Source of the DNA: Tepidicaulis marinus
GTDB taxonomy: Bacteria > Pseudomonadota > Alphaproteobacteria > Parvibaculales > Parvibaculaceae
NCBI RefSeq assembly: GCF_000739695.1
Contig: NZ_BBIO01000003.1
Coordinates: forward strand, 186,001-250,000
Reading direction: 5' to 3'
DNA: 64,000 bases
Position 1 is the stretch's first letter; the number at the start of each line of letters is the position of its first letter. The position numbers and the translations under genes are program-made. Of this stretch, positions 1 through 8,435 are shown piece after piece. Under the pieces are notes generated by a model, which saw nothing but the letters and a program-made list of their open reading frames with translations, did no database searches and was not told the DNA's origin.

Positions 1-175
1 AGTTCGCTGCTGCTACAAAGGGGAAAGCGGGGAGGGTGCGCGGATTTCGCTTCATCGTCATAAACGCGCCGCGGCGGGAGACGTTTCGCCGCATCTTCCG
101 GCGCTTTTGTCCATTGAAGCCCAGCCTATCGGTATCAGATAATAGGTATTCAAAATGCTTCTTAAAGGTGTGCCG

Positions 176-595
176 ATGCATGTTTCCCCTTCTCCCCAAG
201 CCGGGGCCGTAACGGAGACCATGATACATGATCTCGTGCATGAATTTTACCGGCGGGTCCAGGCGGATGAAGTGCTGGGACCGGTCTTCGCGCGCGCCAT
301 CGGCAACCAAGAGAACTGGGGCCCCCATCTGGCGAAAATGTGCGACTTCTGGTCGTCCGTCATGCTGATGAGCGGGCGCTATCACGGCAGGCCGATGGCG
401 GCGCATATGAAGGTCAAAACCATAAGACCCGACCATTTCACCCGCTGGCTGAAGCTTTTCGAGGAAGCTGCTTATGATGTGGCCGGACCCGAGGCGGGCG
501 CGCTTTTTACGGTAAAGGCGCAGCGTATCGCCCATAGTCTGCAGCTCGGGCTTTTCTTCCGGCCGGAAGAGGCGGACGGGGAGCGCCAAACCTAG
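176..595 (+). CDS. Group III truncated hemoglobin
   Basis: This 139-residue globin belongs to the truncated (2/2 fold) group III family, heme proteins thought to bind oxygen or nitric oxide in the cytoplasm. The family signature is visible: an N-terminal helix ending in HEFYRRV, a WGPHLAKMCDFW stretch (residues 48-59) and YHGRPMAAH, whose last residue, His77, is the expected proximal heme ligand. I chose the ATG at 176 because AAAGG lies seven bases upstream; an in-frame ATG at 155 would add seven residues and has a weaker site. Upstream, GGTAT occurs twice about 14 bases apart near 130-149, a possible but unassigned operator. The gene is monocistronic and ends before a bidirectional terminator. 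Family assignment is confident; the physiological ligand is not shown. Confidence 0.88.
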   Translation: MHVSPSPQAGAVTETMIHDLVHEFYRRVQADEVLGPVFARAIGNQENWGPHLAKMCDFWSSVMLMSGRYHGRPMAAHMKVKTIRPDHFTRWLKLFEEAAYDVAGPEAGALFTVKAQRIAHSLQLGLFFRPEEADGERQT

Positions 596-634
596 CCGAG
601 AACAAGCTGAGCATTTGGGATTTATCCAATAAAA

Positions 635-664
635 AAGGCCGGTGTTTGCGCACCGGCCTTTTCT
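635..664. terminator. Bidirectional rho-independent terminator
   Basis: A perfect 10-bp stem (AAGGCCGGTG / CACCGGCCTT) around a six-base loop is flanked by A residues on the left and T residues on the right. It can therefore end both the hemoglobin transcript and the converging DUF1329 transcript. Confidence 0.85.
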
Positions 665-688
665 TTTGCCTCCGGGGAGGCTGGTCGA

Positions 689-2059
689 TTAACGCACGCC
701 GAGCTGGCGGATGGCGGCCGGCGTGTACCGGTTCACATCCAGTTCTTCGGCGCCGTAGTTGATCGGCTCACCTTCGTTCTGCAGAGCCAGAGCGAGGTAA
801 CGGCCGGCCTGCAGGTCATAGACGATTTCCGCGCCTTTGTTGCAGAGCGGTACGCCATAGTCCTGGCGGCCATGCAGCTCCTGAACGCGCCAGAGCTCGC
901 CGCGGCCGTCATAAAGTTCCGCACCCGTAATGGTCCAGCTGTCCTCATCGAGGTGAGTCACACGGCGCGAATAGACGTGGCGGGTGCCGCTTTTCAGGTT
1001 GGCCTCGATGCTCCATACCCGGTGCAGCTCATAACGGACATGGTCCTGATTGAGGTGCAGGGGCTTGAGGTAATCGGCATAGGACGCAAGCGAAGCGTCA
1101 TAGGCATTGGCCGCAACGAATTTCTCGGACTTGCCGAGAACGGTCCAGTCATAGCGGTCCGGGGCGCCATTGTAGCCGTCGAAGCTGTCCGAAGTGGACA
1201 GGCCGTCGGAGTTGGTGCCCGGGTTATCGTAAGCAATGTTCGGGGCGCGGCGCACACGGCGGGTACCGGGCGAATACTGCCAGGCTTTGCGGTCTTCAAG
1301 GGCACGGTTCAGCGTTTCGTGCACCAGGATCACGCTACCTGCCGAACGGGCGGGCGCCACGGTGTTGGCGATGTAGTAGAGCGAGATATTGTTCAGCTCT
1401 TCCGCGCGTTTTTTGCTCGGGTCCGACCATTGCAGAATGGCTTCATCCTGCACGGTCTGCAGCTCATATTCGCCCGAACGGGTGACTGGGGCCGCGGTGA
1501 ACTCGCGCGTCAGTTTGAAGGCGCGGTAACGCAGCGTGTGGTTCCAGATGATTTCCAGCGCGTTGTTCGGGATCGGGAAGGGCGAACCCATGATCCCCTC
1601 GGACACACCATTGCCGCCCGGCGTCAGTTCGGAAACCTGCGCATTGCGCTTGTTGGCTTCATAGACGAATTCCGGGAAGGCGCAGGAGCGGCGGGTCTGA
1701 TAGACCTTCATCTTGTAGGTCGGGTAGGTCGACAGCATGGCTTTGTAGCCTTCCGTCAGCTGCCCGTCATACTGCGCCATGTTGCCTGCGGTGACTTCGA
1801 ACTGAACCGCATCGCCCTTGAACGGGTTCGGCATCAGTTTGTCGGCTGAATATTCGCCCTGCACGCTGGCCGGGACGCTGGACAGGCCGCCGGTCCATGC
1901 CGGGATCGCCCCGCCATTGCCTGCTTTTTCCGAGCCCATGGGCGTCAGGTCGGCGCCGAGGCGGTTGACCTGAGCCTCGGGCACCTTGGCCAGAGCCGAT
2001 CCGGCAACCGTGCCGGCGACCAAGGCAGATACCAAGGCTAAGCTCTTTCTCATTTTCAT
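689..2059 (-). CDS. DUF1329 family exported protein (copy 1)
   Basis: A 456-residue protein with a clear Sec signal peptide (MKMRKSLALVSALVAG, cleavage near ALA-K) followed by one DUF1329 domain over the rest of its length. DUF1329 proteins are exported, often accompany DUF1302 proteins and are suspected to handle hydrophobic or lipid substrates; no reaction is established. I placed the start at the ATG at 2059, preceded by GGAGGG, instead of an upstream in-frame codon that would put 18 residues before the signal peptide. A second ATG two codons on is equally compatible with the ribosome site. The next gene (2383-3747) is a tandem paralogue, and the two share very highly conserved DNA in the middle third. 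No DUF1302 partner is present here. Confidence 0.85.
   Translation of the reverse strand: MKMRKSLALVSALVAGTVAGSALAKVPEAQVNRLGADLTPMGSEKAGNGGAIPAWTGGLSSVPASVQGEYSADKLMPNPFKGDAVQFEVTAGNMAQYDGQLTEGYKAMLSTYPTYKMKVYQTRRSCAFPEFVYEANKRNAQVSELTPGGNGVSEGIMGSPFPIPNNALEIIWNHTLRYRAFKLTREFTAAPVTRSGEYELQTVQDEAILQWSDPSKKRAEELNNISLYYIANTVAPARSAGSVILVHETLNRALEDRKAWQYSPGTRRVRRAPNIAYDNPGTNSDGLSTSDSFDGYNGAPDRYDWTVLGKSEKFVAANAYDASLASYADYLKPLHLNQDHVRYELHRVWSIEANLKSGTRHVYSRRVTHLDEDSWTITGAELYDGRGELWRVQELHGRQDYGVPLCNKGAEIVYDLQAGRYLALALQNEGEPINYGAEELDVNRYTPAAIRQLGVR
1446..1549. repeat. 104-bp exact repeat shared by the two DUF1329 genes
   Basis: This stretch is identical base for base to 3140-3243 in the neighbouring paralogue. 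Further long matches surround it, for example about 50 bp around 1115-1170 against about 2808-2860. Third codon positions match as well, so protein-level constraint alone does not explain it. Gene conversion or a recent partial duplication is the likely cause. Confidence 0.85.
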
Positions 2060-2320
2060 TATTCCCTCCGTGATTATCGCCGCAGACCGAAGGGAAGAGG
2101 AGTGCCAGCACACGGCGTTCTTCTGCCCATTTTATCTGTCTTCTGGCGCGGGCCTCCCCCTTGAAATCCGAGACCCATTTCCATGAGGACGTTACCCTTC
2201 TTTCCTGGTTACCTTTCATTAAATGTTTGTAAGGTCTCCGCGCGCCAGCCTTTGCCAATCGTTTGCCTTAAGACAATCTGCTCTAGGATGATCGGGACTC
2301 TTATTGATTTGAGCGCCTTA

Positions 2321-2357
2321 GCAAAAGAAAAGCCGGCTCCCCGAAGGAAGCCGGCTT
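2321..2357 (-). terminator. Rho-independent terminator after DUF1329 copy 2
   Basis: On the minus strand an 8-bp AGCCGGCT stem (arms at 2331-2338 and 2349-2356) is followed by a T-rich run (TTTTCTTTT), 26 bases after the stop codon of the 2383-3747 gene. Confidence 0.8.
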
Positions 2358-2382
2358 CAAGCCATTGTGACAGGCTTGCGGT

Positions 2383-3747
2383 TTAGCGCACGCCGAGGCG
2401 GCGAATCGCAGCCGGTGTGTAGCGGTCGGCATTCAGCTCGTCGGCCGCATAGTTAATCGGCTGACCTTCGTTCTGCAGCGCCAGAGCGAGGTAGCGGCCG
2501 GCCTGCAGGTCATAGACGATTTCCGCGCCCTTGTTGCAGAGCGGCACGGCATAGGACTGGCGGCCATGCAGTTCCTGCACGCGCCACAGCTCGCCGCGGC
2601 CGTCGTAAAGCTCGGCGCCCGTCATGGTCCAGCTGTCCTCATCGAGATGTTTGACCCGGCGCGAATAGACGTGGCGGGTGCCTTCCTTCAGCTTCGCCTC
2701 AATGGTCCAGACCCGGTGGTTTTCGTAACGCACATAGTCCTGATTGAGATGCAGCGGCTTGATCAGCTGATCATAGGTCGCAAGCGTCGCATCGTAGGAG
2801 TTTGCCGCGACGAATTTCTCGGACTTGCCGAGAACGGTCCAGTCATAGCGGTCCGGGGCGCCGTTATAGCCGTCGAAGCTGTCCGAGGTGGAAAGCCCGT
2901 CGGAGTTCGTGCCCGGATTGTCATAGGCAATGTTCGGCGCGCGGCGCACACGGCGTGTGCCGGGCGAATATTGCCAGGCCTTGCGGTCCTCGATGGCGCG
3001 GTTCAGCGTTTCGTGCACCAGGATCACGCTACCTGCCGAACGGGCCGGGGCCACGGTGTTGGCGATGTAGTAGAGCGAAATGTTGTTCAGCTCTTCGGCG
3101 CGTTTTTTGCTCGGGTCCGACCATTGCAGAATGGCTTCGTCCTGCACGGTCTGCAGCTCATATTCGCCCGAACGGGTGACTGGGGCCGCGGTGAACTCGC
3201 GCGTCAGTTTGAAGGCGCGGTAACGCAGCGTGTGGTTCCAGATCACTTCCAGCGCGTTGTTGGGGATCGGGAAGGGAAAGCCCATGATCCCCTCGGACAC
3301 ACCATTGCCGCCCGGCGTCAGCTCGGCGACCTGGGCATTGCGCTTCGTCGCTTCATAGACGAATTCGGGATACGCGCAGGTGCGCCGCGTCTGATAGACC
3401 TTCATCTTGTAATCGGGATAGGTCGTCAGAAGCGCTTTATAGCCTTCGGTGAGCTTGTCCGAATATTGGCCCATATTGGCCGAGGTGATTTCGAGTTTGG
3501 GCTGGTCGCCGGCAAACGGGTTCGGCATCAATTCGCCGGCCTTGTATTCGCCTTTGACATTGTCGGGGACGCTGGTCAGCCCGCCCGTCCAGGCGGGAAT
3601 GTCCCCGCCATTACCGGCTTTTTCCGCGCCGATCGGCGTCAGATCGTTCCCAAGCCGGTTCGTTTGAGCTTCGGGCACCTTGGCTGCCGCCGTTCCGGCG
3701 AGCGAGCCGGCGAGAAGCGCCGAAGCCAGAGCAATGCTCTTTTTCAT
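2383..3747 (-). CDS. DUF1329 family exported protein (copy 2)
   Basis: A 454-residue protein with a Sec signal peptide (MKKSIALASALLAGSLAG, cleavage near AAA-K) and a full-length DUF1329 domain. It is a tandem paralogue of the 689-2059 product. The central region, from about the RNAQV motif to the VLGKSEKFVAAN motif, is almost identical in protein and DNA, whereas the first 100 and last 90 residues differ at many positions. GGAGG precedes the ATG by eight bases. The gene has its own terminator, and copy 1 has a ribosome site and upstream region of its own, so the two may be transcribed separately although they face the same way. Substrate and partner are unknown; a periplasmic or envelope lipid-binding role is only a family-level guess. 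Confidence 0.85.
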   Translation of the reverse strand: MKKSIALASALLAGSLAGTAAAKVPEAQTNRLGNDLTPIGAEKAGNGGDIPAWTGGLTSVPDNVKGEYKAGELMPNPFAGDQPKLEITSANMGQYSDKLTEGYKALLTTYPDYKMKVYQTRRTCAYPEFVYEATKRNAQVAELTPGGNGVSEGIMGFPFPIPNNALEVIWNHTLRYRAFKLTREFTAAPVTRSGEYELQTVQDEAILQWSDPSKKRAEELNNISLYYIANTVAPARSAGSVILVHETLNRAIEDRKAWQYSPGTRRVRRAPNIAYDNPGTNSDGLSTSDSFDGYNGAPDRYDWTVLGKSEKFVAANSYDATLATYDQLIKPLHLNQDYVRYENHRVWTIEAKLKEGTRHVYSRRVKHLDEDSWTMTGAELYDGRGELWRVQELHGRQSYAVPLCNKGAEIVYDLQAGRYLALALQNEGQPINYAADELNADRYTPAAIRRLGVR

Positions 3748-3980
3748 GGCTTATTCCTCCAATTTAGTCCCGGTTTCTCCTTTCTCTTTTTGCAGTCTGA
3801 TCCCCCTCAAACCGGGTGGTTGAGTCTTTGCCGACTGCAAGCGCGGCGCAAATGGCGGCGCGCTGCGGGCTGTTTGATCACGAATTCGTGCCCGCCCTTC
3901 ATCCTAACCAACCAGAGTGCGCGGCTGCATGAAGAGGGAGTTAAAACTTCGTAATGTTGAAAGGGCCGGAAAAGTGCGAT

Positions 3981-4625
3981 TCAGCGCCGTTTTTTGGTGG
4001 AAATATCGGCGTAAAAGCCTTCCACCAGGGTGAGGAAGACCTCACGTCCTTCAGGCACATAAGCGCCGATGGTCAGCAGCATCTGAAAGACGCCGCGATG
4101 GATGAGGTCCGGCCCGTCTTCTTCCGGATGGCGCACGGCCCGGTCGTTCATCCAATAGGTCATGAACAGCGTCAGCCGTTCGGCAAGATGGATATGCTCA
4201 GTGTCGCCCAGATGGATGAAATCGCGGCCCGCCAGCTCGCGCAGCAAGGCGCCGAGCGCGCGTTCCTTCAAGGCGAGAAGATCGCGGAACCGGCGGGCAA
4301 GCTGGGGATAGCGCTGCAGAAGATCGGAGAGATTGCGGTAGAAGAAGCGGAAATCGTAAATTTCCTCGAAGACCACGTAGAGATAGAGCCAATTATCCTC
4401 GACCGATAAAGGCTTGGCGACGGGCGCTTCGAGGACGATGTGCATCTCTTCTTCGAAGGCATCGAAGAGCGCTTCGATCAGCACTTCTTTTCCGCGGAAA
4501 TGATAATAGAGATTGCCGGGGCTGATGCCCACTTCATTGGCGATGTCGACGGTGGAAACGGAAGGCTCGCCCTCTTCGTTGAAAAGGGCGAGCGCCGATT
4601 TGAGAATCCGGTCGCGGGTTTTCAT
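3981..4625 (-). CDS. phaD: PhaD-like TetR family regulator
   Basis: A 214-residue TetR/AcrR regulator. The N-terminal helix-turn-helix (MKTRDRILKSALALFNEEG, then STVDIANEVGISPGNLYYHF, about residues 1-45) closely resembles pseudomonad PhaD, the regulator of medium-chain-length PHA operons. The C-terminal ligand domain, with YDFRFFYRNLSDLLQR, is also of that type. It is the last gene of the run phaC-phaZ-phasin-phaD, 25 bases after the phasin. In pseudomonads PhaD activates pha promoters in response to a PHA-pathway CoA intermediate; a similar role is inferred here. No operator was identified. Family certain, the PhaD orthology probable. Confidence 0.8.
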   Translation of the reverse strand: MKTRDRILKSALALFNEEGEPSVSTVDIANEVGISPGNLYYHFRGKEVLIEALFDAFEEEMHIVLEAPVAKPLSVEDNWLYLYVVFEEIYDFRFFYRNLSDLLQRYPQLARRFRDLLALKERALGALLRELAGRDFIHLGDTEHIHLAERLTLFMTYWMNDRAVRHPEEDGPDLIHRGVFQMLLTIGAYVPEGREVFLTLVEGFYADISTKKRR

Positions 4626-4650
4626 GCCGCTTCAGCTTCCCCGCTTCGCA

Positions 4651-5136
4651 TCAGCGTTTCTTCGCGGCGGTTTTCTTTTTTGCCGCCGCTTTTTTTGCGG
4701 GTGCTTTTTTCTTTGCGGCAGGCTTTTTTGCTGCCGCTTTTTTTGCCGCCGGTTTCTTCGCCCCAGCTGCACCGAGCGCATCGAGTTTGGCGGAAAGCGC
4801 ATCGACCTTGGCGGTCAACGCATCCACCTTGCGGGCAAGGTCCGGGTCGTTGCCGCTCATGCCGAACATGGCGCGCATCCTTTCAAGGCGCTCCTCCAGC
4901 GAGGCGAGGGCTTTGTCCGACTGCTGGGTCACGCGCTCACGCGCGGGCGCCAGTTTCTTTTCCAGCGTCTCGCCGCGATTGACCAGCTCCTCGAAGACTT
5001 TGCTGGTTTCCTCGTTCACCCGTGACATCTGTTCCTGGGCTTCGTCATAGGCCTGGCCGTAGGCGCCGACACCGGCAAGCCAGATACGGCGGGCGAGTTC
5101 GCTGGCGCGGTCCACGGGGGTTTTCTGTCGCGTCAT
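4651..5136 (-). CDS. Phasin, PhaF/PhaI type, with histone-like tail
   Basis: A 161-residue PHA granule-associated protein. Residues 1-110 are the amphipathic helical phasin domain (RRIWLAGVGAYGQAYDEAQ near the start). Residues 90-112 carry heptad-like repeats (VDALTAKVDALSAKLDAL) that suggest a coiled coil. The last 45 residues are an Ala/Lys/Pro histone H1-like tail (AAKKPAAKK repeats), the hallmark of PhaF, which in pseudomonads binds DNA and helps granules segregate at division. AAAGGAGG precedes the ATG. It sits 30 bases after phaZ in the pha operon. A second phasin of the same architecture lies upstream of phaC. Granule location and DNA binding are inferred from the family. Confidence 0.87.
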   Translation of the reverse strand: MTRQKTPVDRASELARRIWLAGVGAYGQAYDEAQEQMSRVNEETSKVFEELVNRGETLEKKLAPARERVTQQSDKALASLEERLERMRAMFGMSGNDPDLARKVDALTAKVDALSAKLDALGAAGAKKPAAKKAAAKKPAAKKKAPAKKAAAKKKTAAKKR

Positions 5137-5166
5137 GAAGGCCTCCTTTAAAGGTGAATGCGCGGA

Positions 5167-6024
5167 CTAGAGCGCGGGCGCTCCAGCCCCTTCGAATTCC
5201 TCGGGTGTATCCAGAAAATCCTGCATGACCGGAATGATTTCATCGGCCCGGCTGACAAGGAAGAGATGCCCGCCGCCGTTGACGACATAGAGGCGGGAGC
5301 GGGGAATGAGCGTCTTGAGAATATGCCCGTTGGCGAGCGGCACGATATTGTCCCTGTCGCCCATCATGATCAGCGTCGGATGCGGCAGGAAGGGCAGGAA
5401 GGGCACCGAGGTCCAACCCGCCATGGCAAGCAGCTGGAACATATAGCCGCGCGCGGTGGGCGGCAAAATGCTGATGGCGTGTGTTTCGGCCATATCGGGA
5501 TCATCGCCGTAAAGCTGCTCGAAATTGCGCATCAGATAGGCCGGGTCGAGATAGCGGCGCGGATGGGCGAGTTTGGAAAGCGCCTTGGGTTTGCCCGGCA
5601 CCATCACCATGCCCGCGGACGTGGCCGCCAGCATCAGCTTGCCGACACGGCGGCGGTACTGCATGGCAAATTGCTGCGCCATCGCCCCGCCCCAGGAAAC
5701 GCCGAGCACGTCCACTTCGTCATAGCCGTATTCATCGAGCACCTTGCGGGCAAGCCGCGCGGCCTGCCAGGCCCGGTAGGGCCAGCGCGGGGCCGGCGAC
5801 TTGCCGATGCCGGGCATGTCGAAGGTGATGACGTCGCGGTCGGTAAAAGCCTCGCCCAAAGGCGCTGCCAGTTCCAGATTGGCGCCGATGCCGTTGAAGA
5901 AGAGAATTGGCCGGGCCCGTCCCGATCCTTCCCAGATCGCCACGCGCAGCTTTTGTCCGCCGATGGTCGGATAGCGCATCTTCGGCAGATGCGGCGTATG
6001 AGACGGGGTTTTGCCTACCGGCAT
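5167..6024 (-). CDS. phaZ: Intracellular PHA depolymerase PhaZ
   Basis: A 285-residue alpha/beta hydrolase matching the intracellular medium-chain-length PHA depolymerase of pseudomonads. Shared signatures are LFFNGIGANLEL near residue 41, the nucleophile elbow GVSWGG with Ser110, the MGDRDNIVPL loop with the likely catalytic Asp225, and GGHLF with His253. It would hydrolyse stored PHA to 3-hydroxyacids at the granule surface. It begins 14 bases after the phaC stop and is followed by a phasin, so synthase and depolymerase are probably made from one transcript, as in Pseudomonas. AAGGA lies upstream of the ATG. Length and all catalytic residues are normal. Confidence 0.9.
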   Translation of the reverse strand: MPVGKTPSHTPHLPKMRYPTIGGQKLRVAIWEGSGRARPILFFNGIGANLELAAPLGEAFTDRDVITFDMPGIGKSPAPRWPYRAWQAARLARKVLDEYGYDEVDVLGVSWGGAMAQQFAMQYRRRVGKLMLAATSAGMVMVPGKPKALSKLAHPRRYLDPAYLMRNFEQLYGDDPDMAETHAISILPPTARGYMFQLLAMAGWTSVPFLPFLPHPTLIMMGDRDNIVPLANGHILKTLIPRSRLYVVNGGGHLFLVSRADEIIPVMQDFLDTPEEFEGAGAPAL

Positions 6025-6038
6025 ATACTCATCCTTTT

Positions 6039-7718
6039 CTATTCGAACACATAGCTGCCGGGCGCCGCCTCGATCGGGGGATATTTACGGTTTCCCAGTT
6101 TCTTGGGCGCGGGCTTCGGGGCGCCGGAGCGTTCGGAAAGCCAAACCGCCCATTCGTCCCACCAGGAGCCTTTCTTCTCGCTTGCGCCAGCCAGCCATTC
6201 TTCCGGATTGTCCGGATTGTGTTCGTTCCAATAAAACTTCGCCTTTGGATTCAGCGGCGGGTTGAGAAGCGCCTGAATATGTCCGCCTGCGGACAGAACG
6301 AACTTCACATTGCCGCCCATCAGATGGGTCGTGCGGTAACAGGCTTTCCAGGGGGTGATGTGATCGGTCATGCCGGCAACGATGAAGGTGTCGGCTTTGA
6401 CTTTGCGCAGATCGATCTTGTTCCCCATGAAATCAACCGTTCCCTGATTCGCAAAAGGCTGTCTTTCATATAGTGCCAGATAGTCCGAATGCAGCGCAGC
6501 GGTAAGATTGGTAGAATCGTTGTTCCAGTACAAAATATTGAACGCGGGCGGGTCTTCGCCGAGCAGATAATTGTTGACCACGTAGTTCCAGACGAGGTCG
6601 TTAGGGCGCAGCCAGGCGAACATGCGGGCCAGATCGCTGCCTTCCAGAACGCCTTTCTTGGCCGAGCGCTTGCGCGCCAATTCCAGCCCGCGCTTGTTGA
6701 CGAGCGAGCCCATTTCGCTGTCCGTGCGGCGCGGATCGAGAACGCAGACTTGCAAGGTGACGGTGTTCACGCGCTCGTCATTTTCCGCGGCAAGGTTCGA
6801 GAGCAATGTCGAAACCGTGATGCCGCCGGAGCAGGCGCCGGTGATGTTGAGTTTCTTCTGGCCGGTGATCTTCATCGCCACATCGGAGAGCTCCGTCACC
6901 GTGCGGATGTAATCGGCCAAGCCCCAATGGGCATGTTCCTTCGTTGGGTTGCGCCAGGAGATGATGAAAACCTGATGGCCGAGCTGGGTGAGGTAATTCA
7001 CCAGTGACAGTTCGGGGCAAAGGTCGGAAACGTAGAACTTGTTGATCTGGGGCGGCACCATGAAGACCGGGATCTCGTAAACTTCCGGCGTCTGGGGCTT
7101 GTATTGAATGAGCTCGGCCATTTCCGTGCGGTAGACGACCGCGCCTTCGCTCAAGGCCAGATTTTCACCCACTTTGAATGGGCGCTTGTCGACCTGGGAG
7201 GGCATGCCGCCATTATGAACGATGTCGCTATAGGCGTTTTTCAGCCCTTTGACGAGGGAAAGCCCGCCCGTTTCATAGGCGCGTTTGAGGGCGGCCGGAT
7301 TGCCGATCAGCGAGTTCGTGGGAGAGAGCGCATCGGTGATCATGTTGAGCACGATCTGCGCGCGGGCCCGTTCCAGCTCGGCAAGTTCCAGATCGTCCAC
7401 CCAATTGTTCAGGCCCTTTTGCAGCGCCATCCAGCTTTGCATGCCGGCGCGGTAGACCGGGTTGAAGGCCCAGGTCGGGTCTTTGAAGCGCTTGTCCTTC
7501 GGCTCGGGGCCGAGCTCGGATTTCCCGCGCACGATATCGACGACATCCTTGCCGAAAGTGCCGGCATGGCGCGCGAAATTTATCGGATGGCGCGCCGTTT
7601 CCTTCAGCACGGTGCCGATGGCCGCCAGCAGCTCCTCGCGCGGCAGGCCCACCAGCGGGCTCATGGCAATGGTGTTTTCGTCGGCCTGTTTGCCAAGGTT
7701 ATGATCCGTGTTCGCCAT
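6039..7718 (-). CDS. phaC: Class II poly(3-hydroxyalkanoate) synthase
   Basis: A 559-residue PHA polymerase that joins 3-hydroxyacyl-CoA monomers into storage polyester. The catalytic triad is visible: Cys296 in the lipase-like box GACSGG, Asp452 in AGMTDHITPW and His480 in SAGGHIQ. These positions and the overall length agree with the class II (medium-chain-length) enzymes of pseudomonads, not with the roughly 590-residue class I or the split class III and IV enzymes. GGAGG precedes the ATG. It heads the run phaC-phaZ-phasin-phaD. The 225-base gap upstream holds a terminator for the preceding phasin gene and a TGC-rich palindrome that could be a PhaR site. Monomer preference is inferred from class, not shown. 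Confidence 0.93.
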   Translation of the reverse strand: MANTDHNLGKQADENTIAMSPLVGLPREELLAAIGTVLKETARHPINFARHAGTFGKDVVDIVRGKSELGPEPKDKRFKDPTWAFNPVYRAGMQSWMALQKGLNNWVDDLELAELERARAQIVLNMITDALSPTNSLIGNPAALKRAYETGGLSLVKGLKNAYSDIVHNGGMPSQVDKRPFKVGENLALSEGAVVYRTEMAELIQYKPQTPEVYEIPVFMVPPQINKFYVSDLCPELSLVNYLTQLGHQVFIISWRNPTKEHAHWGLADYIRTVTELSDVAMKITGQKKLNITGACSGGITVSTLLSNLAAENDERVNTVTLQVCVLDPRRTDSEMGSLVNKRGLELARKRSAKKGVLEGSDLARMFAWLRPNDLVWNYVVNNYLLGEDPPAFNILYWNNDSTNLTAALHSDYLALYERQPFANQGTVDFMGNKIDLRKVKADTFIVAGMTDHITPWKACYRTTHLMGGNVKFVLSAGGHIQALLNPPLNPKAKFYWNEHNPDNPEEWLAGASEKKGSWWDEWAVWLSERSGAPKPAPKKLGNRKYPPIEAAPGSYVFE

Positions 7719-7860
7719 AGATTATCCCTCCTCACTTGCGCCGGTATTCCGGTCGCTGGCCGCCGGGGCGGCGCTCCTCCGGGATTAAGTAGAACGCATA
7801 ATCGCCAGTAAATAGAAGTGAAAAACACGCGAGGACCTGTAAGGGTCCTGGTAACTTAAG

Positions 7861-7871
7861 GTGCAGTGCAC
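7861..7871. promoter_or_regulatory. Candidate PhaR operator upstream of phaC
   Basis: GTGCA-G-TGCAC is a perfect inverted repeat containing TGC-N3-GCA, about 143 bases before the phaC start codon. PhaR repressors bind TGC-rich palindromes of this kind, a phaR gene is present at 38131-38787, and a related site lies upstream of phaR itself. The assignment is by motif only. Confidence 0.4.
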
Positions 7872-7883
7872 AATAAACGGCTT

Positions 7884-7918
7884 AAAAAAAGGCCCCGGAC
7901 TTTAGTAAGGCCGGGGCC
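7884..7918 (-). terminator. Rho-independent terminator after upstream phasin
   Basis: On the minus strand GGCCCCGG (7911-7918) pairs with CCGGGGCC (7891-7898), followed by seven T residues (7884-7890). It lies 26 bases after the stop of the 7944-8435 phasin and separates it from phaC. Confidence 0.85.
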
Positions 7919-7943
7919 AGTTTCAGCTTGCGTCAGGGAGGAC

Positions 7944-8435
7944 TCACGCAGCCTTTTTAGCGGTGCGCGGCTTGGCGGCAGCTTTCGGCGCCGCCGGCTT
8001 CGCGGCCGTTTTGGCGGCGGCCTTCTTGGCGTTCAGCGCGTTGACTTTGCGGGTCAGGGCATCGACTTCCGCTTCCAGTTCTTTGATCCGGGCATTGGCC
8101 GGGAAAACATTGGCGGGAAGCTGGGGAACCGGCAGCGCGTCGCGCAGCTTGGCGATGCGTTCTTCCACCGTGGTCTGCACCTGGGTGCGGGCGGCTTTCA
8201 GATTGTCGGTTGCTTCCTTCTGGGCGCGGGTCAGCGTGGAGCGGGTTTCTTTTTCCACTTCCTCGCCTTTGGCCACGAAACCGCTAAACAGGGTCTGGGC
8301 GCGTTCGCGCGGCTGTTCGGCGCGCTTCAGCGCTTCGTCATAAAGGCGGCCATAGAAGCCGAGGCTTGCCAGCCACAACGTGCGGGCGGCGGGAAGGGTT
8401 GCGAAAAGTTCGCGGGTTTCGGTTTTCTTCGCCAT
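7944..8435 (-). CDS. Second phasin, PhaF/PhaI type
   Basis: A 163-residue phasin with an N-terminal helical domain (LWLASLGFYGRLYDEALKR), a leucine/valine heptad stretch near residues 110-130 (IKELEAEVDALTRKVNALN) and a short Ala/Lys/Pro-rich tail, shorter than that of the 4651-5136 phasin. I used the ATG at 8435, which has AGGAG seven bases upstream; the open frame continues upstream for 41 residues with no phasin character. It has its own terminator and upstream region, so it is probably expressed separately from phaC. It likely coats PHA granules, with the two phasins dividing size control and DNA or partition functions as PhaI and PhaF do. That division is inference. Confidence 0.85.
   Translation of the reverse strand: MAKKTETRELFATLPAARTLWLASLGFYGRLYDEALKRAEQPRERAQTLFSGFVAKGEEVEKETRSTLTRAQKEATDNLKAARTQVQTTVEERIAKLRDALPVPQLPANVFPANARIKELEAEVDALTRKVNALNAKKAAAKTAAKPAAPKAAAKPRTAKKAA

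Noticed and set aside
2183-2386. A 67-codon plus-strand frame between the two DUF1329 genes.
   Set aside because: It overlaps the terminator of copy 2 and the upstream region of copy 1, without a ribosome site.
2566-3954. A 462-codon plus-strand frame opposite DUF1329 copy 2 and a similar frame (872-1849) opposite copy 1.
   Set aside because: Both lie antisense to the same conserved domain, so their mutual similarity only reflects the paralogues.
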